Assembly: GCF_000350225.1 (NCBI RefSeq)
Contig: NW_005179119.1
Coordinates: 1-36,463, forward strand
Length of the DNA: 36,463 nt
From: Chondrus crispus
Lineage: Eukaryota; Rhodophyta; Florideophyceae; Gigartinales; Gigartinaceae
Direction of reading: 5' to 3'
Shown one piece after another: positions 29,041 through 36,463 of this stretch (positions within the stretch are counted from its first letter, which is position 1; the number at the start of each line of letters is the position of its first letter). A program made the translations under genes and the position numbers. Under the pieces are notes generated by a model that saw only the letters and a list, made by a program, of their open reading frames with translations, had not been told where the DNA came from and ran no database searches.

Positions 29041-30036
29041 TGCCGAGAGCTGGTGGTATGGGTCTTGAGAATGACAATTAACAATTCACGCCTCTAGGAA
29101 GAAGGAAGAAGGAAGAAGAAAAGTGGAGTGCCTATCAAAGAGTTACGGAAAAGGTCTAGCAAGCAATGCATATTCCTCCACCCCTCGTTCAAAGTTGAGT
29201 GACAGGTGACGCCGTGTGTCGTGTGGAAGATGTCATATTCTGCCATCTTCAGAAGGCGTCTGTATTAGAAAATTGCGCTCAACGACTCAAATCGCGTCAC
29301 TCTTTCGTCCAGAGTCCTGCCGGATGAGAGCTGCTAATTTTAGTATCAAAATGAACCGCTCAGTACCCTTTGACGAGACACAGAAAATTGGAGGAGCGAG
29401 AGCATGTTCTGGGCAGAGGAGGCTGGCGGAGGGGTTTGAATGGTGAAAGGGAATGGTGACAAAACAGGGTTCTTCCAGCATCATGTTCGGCTCTTGCGCA
29501 TGTATACGGTAAGCAGCGCGCAGTGGTACCGTGGGTATTGGGACGATCCAAAGACTGTTGTGATTCGACAATATACTTGACAGGGACATTCTGGGCCTTT
29601 TTTTCTGGCTTATGTAAATGCTATGCATTTGCTTCCGGCCAGATGACGAAGACTCACAGCCATGAGAGGGATCATTGTGTGAGTGGCATTGATACAGATA
29701 AATTCTTTGATGAATACTTTCCGTGAGATAAATACCTAATGCGCTGGCGAACTGTCGCAAGTACACTTCGATGATCTGACAACATCTCAATGGGTAATGC
29801 CTGAGGTGCGTGTCAACGAGAGCTCAGGAATCCTTCTCTTAAAGAGTTACAGTACTGTCCCTCGATGGTAATTCTGATGAAAATTTGAGAACAGAAGTAT
29901 ATTTGTGTGAGCAGATGGTCATCTATCCATACACGACTTAGTCAAAGAGAGCCTTTCCAGAATGCCTTTCATGTCCAGAACGTGATGATAGATCATGCTG
30001 TAAAGATACTGGAGTTTACCAAGCTTCTGATCTAAA

Positions 30037-30093
30037 AAGTCTGTGAGTGTGCTAGAGACCTCTCAAGAGGTCTCTAGCACAACTCACAGACTT
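30037..30093. repeat. Near-perfect 57-bp inverted repeat (27-bp stem, 2-base loop)
   Basis: The left arm 30037-30063 (AAGTCTGTGAGTGTGC...CCTCT) and the right arm 30066-30093 are complementary, with one extra base in the right arm and CA at the tip. Confidence 0.95.
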
Positions 30094-31456
30094 CTTTCGT
30101 GCCATTGCACCCCTTCCTTGATTTTTCAATAAAAACCGAATGCTTTTCGTAACAGTTACGCGCGCGAGCTGGATCGATTACACTTGCAAGGTACAGTATT
30201 GCGATGGGAGCCGTGGTGGAAGGTATGGCGCGGGACTGGAGCAAAAAGATGGGGTTTGCTTGCACACGTAACTCGGATATATGATGCGGGGAAGGGCTGT
30301 ACAAATAAGAACAGGGGAGCTGGAAAGGGCAGGCGGGTGTTGCTGGTACAGTGCTTTTTGTGACGGCGCCTTCTGGCGGGATGAAGAATCGCTCAGTATT
30401 TGAGTTGATCCCTATTGAGCCTGACCTCGGTGGGAAATGGCGTTCTGTGGTTTGAAGTTACGCACTCTGTTTCGACGTCTGCACATTTGTGTACCTCATT
30501 TGGAGAAGCGTAGAAATGTATTGGAGCATCGCAAAGTCAACGTCACCAGGGACCAGAACGGCCTGCAAAGTATGAAACGGACAATTCAGCGCAAGCGGAC
30601 ATGCATTCTCACTACAGCATTGCATGCGTAACAGCTTGTTCCCTACGTGCCACGAAATCCTGACCCCTCAATTTTAACTTCGGCAAAATGGGAGCCAGTG
30701 GCCAAACAACAGAAACACTTCCCTATTGCAAAGCGCGAGCCGCAGGCGGTTCGAATTGGAACGCACACCCAGAAACCCCATGTCCCCCCGCTCCCCTGAC
30801 GACGCTGTCGCAACGCAGCAACGACTTGTCTAGCTGGTCGAGGCGCCCAATGGCGAAGGGCGCAAGAGGCGCGCACTTAGTAAGATGATGCAATTTATGA
30901 GGCACAAACCGGAGGACTGATGCGTGATGGTTGCGGGGATTTCACTTCACATTGTTTCTACACTGTAGGAAGTTCCCCCATGAGGATCACGCAATTAGGA
31001 CGCAACAAAGTGCTGGAAATGCGATTGGAAACGGATGGCACGTGGAGAGGGCGTGTGGACGCCGGGTTGGGTCGGAGGCGGAGGAGACGATGCCTGCAAA
31101 CCAAGGGAGCGAGTGATTGCGCGCTCTTGAAGAAGAAGGGATCGAGGAGCGACTCAGAGGTTTCATTCAGTACTCTGGTGCCGCCCGACAAGGCTCGTTT
31201 GATATCACTTTGCTCCTCCTGTGCTCGCAGGAGAAGCTCGAGTCCTAGCAGGCGAGAACGTTCTCCCGGCGAGCTTGCGGGAAACATGCGTCGGAAGACA
31301 GAAAGCTGACACCTGGAGGTGTTCCAGCGCACAAGAAGTGAAACGTATGACACGTGTGGAACGCACACGCATACCTTCCCTGTAGCGAAACCAGTCTCTT
31401 CTTTTCTCCTCGCCACGGCCGCGATCCACCTCCCTCGTCGCAAGCAACTCGTCACT

Positions 31457-32611
31457 ATGGCTTCCGCAAAGCAGCCCATCCACGCAATCGCCTCACCCGC
31501 AGACCTTACCACTCTCATCAAGGTACGAAATCTTCCTCTCCACTACTACCACCCGCATCTCACTCTTGTCCAACTCAGGCCACTAACTCCTCAACATCAC
31601 CCCACCGAATAGACCGACGCGCGCATCGTCGTCAACTTCCACGCCCCATGGGCCCCCCCATGCGCGCAGATGAACCTCGTCTTCCGCGAGCTGCACGCCT
31701 CTCAGCCACTGGACAGCACGCTGCGCTTTGCCTCTGCAGCCGCCGAGACGCTCCCGGACGTGACGGCACAGTACGACGTGTCGGCCGTTCCGACGTTTCT
31801 CTTCTTCGGCAAAGCCCGTCTCGTGCGTCGCCGTTCCGGCGCCGACGCAGCTGCGCTTTCCGCAGATGTGGAGTGGCTGCAGCGCGCGGACGAGGCCGCG
31901 CTGCGCGCCGCGGCGTGCGAGATGGTGGCGCGGTTGGGCGAGATCACGGTGCTCATGAAGGGCACGCCTGACAACCCGCGCTGCGGGTTCTCACGGCAGG
32001 TGGTGGAGCTGCTGCGCGGGGAAGGGGTGGTGTTCCGTCATGTGGACATTCTGGCGGACGAGGAGATGCGTGCTTCGATGAAGAAGCACGCAGATTGGGC
32101 GACGTACCCCATGGTGTTTGCGCACGGGAAGCTGGTGGGGGGCTTGGATATTTTGCGCGAGGTCAAGGAGAATGGGACGCTGATCGAGGAGCTTTCGAAG
32201 GGGGAGGGGGGCAAGGCGGAGCTGAGGCCGCCGGAGAAGGAGGAGGCTGGGGCGAAGGAGGTGGAAGGGGAGGCAGAGGGGAAGACGGATGGGGAGGATG
32301 AACTGACGGGGAGGTTGAAGGAGTTGACGAGACGGGCGGCGGTGATGGTGTTTATGAAGGGTGAGCCAGACGCGCCGCGCTGCGGGTTTTCGAGGAGGAT
32401 TGTGGGGCTGCTTCGGGAGGAAGGGGTGGCGTTCGAGAGCTTTGATATTCTACAGGACCCGGAGGTGCGAGCGGGGATGAAGGTGTTCTCGGACTGGCCC
32501 ACGTTTCCGCAGGTGTATGCGAATGGGACATTTGTGGGGGGGCTGGATGTGGTGACGGAGCTGCGGCAGGCCGGGGAGTTACGGGGGGAGCTGGGTATTG
32601 GCGCTTTATAG
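31457..32611 (+). CDS. GLRX3: Monothiol glutaredoxin, Trx-Grx-Grx (PICOT/Grx3 type), one intron
   Basis: A cytosolic/nuclear CGFS glutaredoxin that binds [2Fe-2S] clusters with glutathione and serves iron trafficking and regulation. Exon 1 is 31457-31522 (ATG 31457, 22 residues) and exon 2 is 31613-32611. The 90-nt phase-0 intron has donor GTACGA, a branch-like CTAAC at about 31583 and acceptor GAATAG. The protein is 354 residues. It has a thioredoxin-like domain (about residues 10-115: VVNFHAPWAPPC, VPTFLFF) whose active site is APPC, so only one cysteine remains, as usual in this family. Two Grx domains follow, each with LMKGTPDNPRCGFSRQ or FMKGEPDAPRCGFSRR, a TYP/TFP cis-proline segment and GGLD(I/V). 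An acidic Glu/Lys linker separates the Grx domains. All cluster-ligand features (K, CGFS, TYP or TFP, GG-x-D) are intact in both. Confidence 0.96.
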
Positions 32612-32836
32612 ATAGAACGTTGGGAGGTGGGGAGTAGCGAAGCACGGGGCTGGGAGGGGGTGGCGGCGGGCGGGGAATGGACGGACAGAACGATGCAGTG
32701 AGATGCACGCTGAATGCGGGGCCGCTCGCTCTTCCGCGCACCAATGAAAGCCTCGGTCCGTAACGGCCGGCGTTTTTTCGCTATTGCCACGTGTACTTAT
32801 CTTCCATTTGCCTCATCTCTCCCGCCCTTGTCAGCC

Positions 32837-32844
32837 TTTTATAT
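32837..32844 (+). promoter_or_regulatory. TATA-like box of the arginine-rich gene
   Basis: TTTTATAT, followed by a run of about 15 C and then ATG 32897. The spacing fits a eukaryotic promoter with a short leader. Confidence 0.45.
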
Positions 32845-32896
32845 CCCCCCCCCCCCCCACCCCCCATCCTCATTCCACGCCCATTACAATCACATC

Positions 32897-33322
32897 ATGG
32901 CTGTTCCCGGAATACTCGGAGAATACATCGCTAAGAACTATCGTCGCCTTCTCATCTGCGTCGCACCGCCGCCACCCGAGCGAGACCCACAGCTCAGCGA
33001 CAACGACGACCCGCCAAGGCCGCGGCGTAGACGCTCGTCAAATACTCGCAGGTCAAGGGCGAGGCGTTCCGGCAGAGTCAATGACGGAAACCCAGTGTCC
33101 GAGGAGAGGCGCGCCCCAAGGATGGTTAGGGGTACGTTTTCTCACTTTCTGTCGTCTCTTCGTTTGTACTACAAGCGTGCTGCTGACGCCTGTCGTTCCC
33201 GTCGTAATTCCTATGCTTCATCACATGTAGAGGACCCGTTCAGAGGCTGCGTCCAGTCTAGGCAGTCGGACGGACCGCGCCGCTCGGGCGACTTTGTCAT
33301 CCTGGGCTGCATGCAGGTCTGA
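32897..33322 (+). CDS. Small arginine-rich protein, probably two exons
   Basis: Family not recognised. ATG 32897 opens MAVPGILGEYIAKNYRRLL, then a Pro/Asp-rich stretch and a strongly basic segment (PRPRRRRSSNTRRSRARR), ending GDFVILGCMQV. A 99-nt segment (33132-33230, donor GTACGT, acceptor CATGTAG) looks like an intron. Because it is a multiple of three and open, retention would also give a continuous product of 141 residues instead of 108. The basic patch suggests nucleic-acid binding or nuclear targeting, but that is only composition. A TATA-like box about 55 bases upstream and the splice signals favour a real gene. It follows the glutaredoxin gene on the same strand with a 285-base gap. 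Confidence 0.55.
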   Translation: MAVPGILGEYIAKNYRRLLICVAPPPPERDPQLSDNDDPPRPRRRRSSNTRRSRARRSGRVNDGNPVSEERRAPRMVRGTFSHFLSSLRLYYKRAADACRSRRNSYASSHVEDPFRGCVQSRQSDGPRRSGDFVILGCMQV

Positions 33323-33915
33323 CACCGGCGCCTGAAGTCGCTCGCTTTCATTGTTGTAGATATATACCTTCCCTATTCATCTCAGTATTCGCACGCCGCT
33401 TCGTGCACATATATCGCCGGCTCTGAGTGCGTATGCTCGGGCGTTGCCATGCCAAGCCCTGCCCCCCCACACTTACTCGCTGCCGCTTTACGCCCTCATG
33501 CACGTGGCACGGGGAACGGCGCAGCCATGCCAGTTGGGGGGGATGCGATGAGGCCGTGCGCATCTGTGCGCGGTCTTAATCCGCTACCCTGCTTTTAATG
33601 TCTGTCAATAAAGGAGATGCATTCGCTAGTCTAAGATATGCGGTCGCTTTGTGATCGCTTTCTTCAAGTATGACGCCCGGTGTCGCGGAGGGAGTAGGTG
33701 ACACCTGAGCATGGTTTTGTTGTGGGGGGTAGTTTGACCGTGCTTTGTGTACGTGCTCGTGTGGTTGCTTTAACTCTGCGGTCGAGGCCATTGAAAATGT
33801 ACGTTCTTTTGATAGCGTTTATGGAGACCGAGTTGACGTGGGTTGTGGAAATAAGGGTTTGGGGTCCAGTTCCTTTCGCGTCTCACTCATGTATGATTCT
33901 GATCCGGTCTACAGC

Positions 33916-33945
33916 GGTGGTGGTGGTGGTGGTGGTGGTGGTGGT
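33916..33945 (+). repeat. (GGT)10 microsatellite
   Basis: Ten uninterrupted GGT units. Confidence 0.98.
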
Positions 33946-34019
33946 TGCTTATAGTCCTTGTTGGATATATGTTGCAGTTGTTGGGGTCATAGGCACGGTA
34001 TTTCAATGCGGGGCATGTC

Positions 34020-34161
34020 CTGATGTCCACACCGCGGACCTTATCTGGTAATACAGCGCAACTGTTGAGTAACAACAAACAGAGATTGTTCTGATGTCCA
34101 CACCGCGGACCTAATCTGGTATTGCAGTAGAAATCTTGAATAACAATAATCGGGATCTCAC
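34020..34161 (+). repeat. Two-copy tandem duplication, 71-bp period
   Basis: Both copies (34020 and 34091) begin CTGATGTCCACACCGCGGAC and share (T/A)ATCTGGTA and a GAGTAACAA / GAATAACAA word later. The second half is diverged. Confidence 0.85.
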
Positions 34162-34954
34162 GACGTCTGCAATGGATGCCCATTTCACGGCCGATGGTAT
34201 GCTGCCTAGAGTGCACTGAACTGTGTTGCCTCGCCGGTGGTGCGGTTGGAATTGTGCGAAGATGCGAAAGTCCTTCGCTACCAAGGTAGTTTGCGTCGGC
34301 AACAGGGGTACTGTACAATATGTCTGATCGAGCGGTTTTGGAAAAACTTTTTATTCGTTTAATCAAGGGCACCATTCGCTGCGAGGCAATGAGGTGTCGA
34401 GAAGCGGAAGTGTGTGAACCAATGCAGTGCATGCATTGAACCGAGAACGCACCCCTTGTAGAGGGCTTGGTCCTCGTCCACATACCTTATCCCCCCGCAC
34501 GGCACGCAGTTGCACGGATGAAGGCGTACATATGCATGTGGAGGATGCGGAACACGAGAGCGACATTGGCATAGCACGGGGGTAGGTCTGCGATGGAATC
34601 GGGCAAGACTCCTGCGGTATAATACGCGGTATAATATTATAGTGCGACAGCCATGCCACACCACTTGTGCGCATGTTTGACTTGTATGCTCTCGTATCGT
34701 TTGCCGCCGGCGAAAACATGGCAGGGTTGGATTGCCATCTCTCTGTCATGATTGGGTGTGTTAAAACCACACGTTGCGGCCCAGTGGATTGCATGCAAAA
34801 CGAGGGACCGGGCCCTTTCTTCCGCTGTTCCGCGTTTTCGCGAGTTTGAAGGCCCTAAACTTATCGGTGCGATACAGAACTGTGGGACATGGGACCCACC
34901 TCAGTCGCATCGTGAGAGAGGGGAAAGAAAGGGAGACGGCCTCCTTATTCCATG

Positions 34955-34972
34955 TACAGTAAGGGTACTGTA
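34955..34972 (+). repeat. Hairpin TACAGTA-AGGG-TACTGTA
   Basis: Seven-base perfect arms with a four-base loop; a compact member of the TACTGTA hairpin set. Confidence 0.75.
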
Positions 34973-35444
34973 GACGTACAATTCACTCTCCACTCTCTCT
35001 CGCTGCGCCTTGTTGCGCAACCGCCCCGCCACGCCCCGCCACGCCCCGCGGCCACCCCGCCGCGTGCGCCACTACCTGTCCCCCATTTCCCGCATGACGA
35101 GGAGAGCTTCTCTCTTTCGCCTGTCTGCACTGGAAGACGTGTACTGTAGTGCACTGCTTCTTCGTTTCGTGTATGTACCTCGAGTGAAAATGGCTGTGCA
35201 AAGTCAACGTCGGGATCGGTAAACCAGATCCCGCTCTCTTCCGCACGCGACGAGCATTTGTCGCCCACGTCTGGGGCGAGGTACGGTGCGGCAATGAGCC
35301 GTACACTCTCGAAGCATGCCTTCAGGAAGGATAAAGGCGGTGAAGATGAGGTTGTGCAATCTCTGCTGTCGCTTTCCGGTTCATAACTAAAATTACCAAA
35401 TTGCCCCTTTTTCTCATTTGAGCCCTTTCTGCACGTGTGTGAAA

Positions 35445-35729
35445 ATGTCAAATGGCTTCAAACAGGTTGTTTTCGCCCGCGTCCTTTCGTCGGCTATGGC
35501 ACATGGACATCCCACTGGCTGTAGCAGACGCTTTTTGGTAGCCCAGGATAGTGCCATAAAACGCTTGTTAGGCTCCGTCAAAATAATTACCAAATTGCCC
35601 CCTCGGGGAAGGGTACAATGTGTGTTCTTAAAGAAGCACATGACGGGTGGCGCGGGTTCCATATGGGTTTACGCAGAGGAAATAGATTTTAACGAAATGG
35701 TAAATCTAGTGAAAGCAGTTGAAATGTAG
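35445..35729 (+). CDS. Small hypothetical ORF, 94 residues
   Basis: Begins at ATG 35445 (MSNGFKQVVFARVL) and ends VNLVKAVEM before TAG 35727. No family is recognised. Composition is protein-like (mixed hydrophobic and basic, with YAEEIDFNEM near the end). A 17-base word AATTACCAAATTGCCCC lies both upstream (about 35390) and inside the ORF (about 35586), so the region may have arisen by local duplication. It could be chance. Confidence 0.3.
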   Translation: MSNGFKQVVFARVLSSAMAHGHPTGCSRRFLVAQDSAIKRLLGSVKIITKLPPRGRVQCVFLKKHMTGGAGSIWVYAEEIDFNEMVNLVKAVEM

Positions 35730-35925
35730 ATGAAACAAGGCGAAATCACACAAAGACGGCACACAGCACCCCCGTGCATGTGCAAGAAAAGGCTAAACTT
35801 ATGAGCAGGCTCTCAGCTGCAGGGTCAGTGGGGAAGCAGGGAAGCAGGGAAGGAGGGCGAGAGGAAGGCTTGCTGCGTGCAACAAAAAAGGAGAGTGAGG
35901 GTGTGGGATTTACTTACTGGGCAAA

Positions 35926-36243
35926 TTACCGGGCAACGATCTCGTACACGTCGATGATGGTCTGGTCCTCGACGTGGTCGATGTTGAGATGCCTCAAGTC
36001 CGGGGGGCAGACGTCCGGGAAGCGGGCCAACCACCTGCGGATGTTCTTGACGATGTGGGCGCGGTAGGTGAGCGGCTTCCGGGTCTGGGCCAGGCAGGCG
36101 CCGCAGAGCATGGAGGCGACCTCGCGGGCGTTCTCGACGTTGCCTCTTTCGATGAGCTTGCGCTCCGCGGCGTCGATGAAGGCGACTTTCTGCGCCTCTG
36201 TTACGTGCCTGTCCGCCATGGCGTGGTTTTGTGGGCGCGGCAT
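35926..36243 (-). CDS. GC-rich orphan protein, 105 residues
   Basis: Family not recognised. ATG 36243 (MPRPQNHAMADRHVTEAQKV; Met9 is an alternative start) to TAA 35926. Codons are strongly GC-ending, unlike the surrounding spacer and like the glutaredoxin and lumazine synthase genes, which supports a real gene. The protein looks all-helical, with KVAFIDAAERKLIERGNVEN, a CGAC pair, IVKNIRRWLARFPDVCPP and an acidic end (HVEDQTIIDVYEIV). It may be a small adaptor. A TATA-like box lies about 185 bases upstream. Confidence 0.62.
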   Translation of the reverse strand: MPRPQNHAMADRHVTEAQKVAFIDAAERKLIERGNVENAREVASMLCGACLAQTRKPLTYRAHIVKNIRRWLARFPDVCPPDLRHLNIDHVEDQTIIDVYEIVAR

Positions 36244-36427
36244 TGTGGTGGCGAGTCGAATGTAGATGGGAAGGAGTGGCGTTGGGGGTCTGGTTTGCGG
36301 GTGGGTTTGGCGGGCGGGTTGAAAGTGTTGGCGGCGGGAGGCGGGTGCGAAAGGGTGATGGGGGGAACAAGTAGGTGCAGGTGTTTTGGGGGTGTGGGAT
36401 CAAGGTGTGGGCGGGTGGGGATGTGTG

Positions 36428-36435
36428 TTATTTAA
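36428..36435 (-). promoter_or_regulatory. TATA-like box upstream of the 105-residue gene
   Basis: Reads TTAAATAA on the minus strand; it is the only AT-rich run in a GC-rich upstream region. Confidence 0.35.
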
Positions 36436-36463
36436 GGGGTTACAAGGAGTGTGGCAGGTGGGT

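Larger units (their letters stand above)
28951..31456. other. Long gap upstream of the cysteine-rich gene and the glutaredoxin gene
   Basis: This gap holds the divergent promoters of its flanking genes. I examined ORFs at 29287-29790 (-), 30437-30631 (+), 30920-31309 (+) and 30958-31521 (-). None shows a family motif or a clean splice pattern. The only strong structure is the hairpin at 30037. Confidence 0.4.
33323..35444. other. Gene-poor spacer with simple repeats
   Basis: It holds the (GGT)10 tract, a 71-bp duplication and a TACAGTA/TACTGTA hairpin (34955-34972), listed separately. ORFs such as 33887-34483 (-) and 34945-35451 (-) lack motifs and cross the simple repeats, so I do not call them. 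Confidence 0.4.

Noticed and set aside
30920..31521. Overlapping ORFs on both strands upstream of the glutaredoxin gene (30920-31309 and 30958-31521)
   Set aside because: Neither has a motif or coherent splice sites; the region is more likely promoter sequence.
33887..34483. 198-codon minus-strand ORF with a poly-His stretch
   Set aside because: The histidines are the translated (GGT)10 tract and the rest crosses a tandem duplication.

Overview
This is a nuclear-type eukaryotic window. It has spliced genes with short GT-AG introns (47-132 nt), TATA-like boxes, long repeat-rich gaps and at least three decayed transposon superfamilies. No operons, ribosome binding sites or prokaryotic signals are visible. 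A lumazine synthase reading frame with a transit-peptide-like N-terminus points to a plastid-bearing organism. The compact, sparsely spliced genes and the heavy transposon load would fit a red alga (for example a florideophyte), but that is inference and was not tested against any database.

Layout. 1-1747: a possible gene end at the left edge, then a five-exon minus-strand gene for the RNase P/MRP protein subunit p30, recovered by splicing. 3276-8884: a complete Ty3/gypsy LTR retrotransposon with a 5-bp target duplication, near-identical LTRs, a gag-protease frame and a broken pol (RT, RNase H, integrase, chromodomain-like end). 9394-11060: a decayed pogo/Tigger-like DDE transposase. 11378-15874: two orphan coiled-coil-type proteins on opposite strands and a small two-exon gene. 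15875-18658: a gene-free tract full of CACGTG, TACTGTA, palindromes and tandem duplications. 18659-21574: a broken hAT-family transposase. 21850-22431: a lumazine synthase pseudogene with two in-frame stops and a lost C-terminus. 22540-26780: a purine microsatellite, a 0.4-kb foldback element and a probable 1.2-kb non-autonomous transposon with terminal inverted repeats. 27088-28950: a secreted cysteine-rich protein of the ephrin-receptor-like (GCC2/GCC3) type. 31457-32611: a Trx-Grx-Grx monothiol glutaredoxin (PICOT/Grx3 type) with one intron. 32897-33322: a small arginine-rich gene. 35445-36243: a small ORF and a GC-rich 105-residue orphan gene.

The recognisable host genes serve unrelated housekeeping roles (tRNA 5' processing, iron-sulfur/redox handling, riboflavin synthesis) and do not form a pathway. 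The most unusual signals are non-coding: the heptamer TACTGTA/TACAGTA occurs about three dozen times, often as inverted pairs that form hairpins, and two of these hairpins show compensatory stem changes. A retrotransposon that looks freshly inserted by its LTRs yet carries a damaged pol is also notable.
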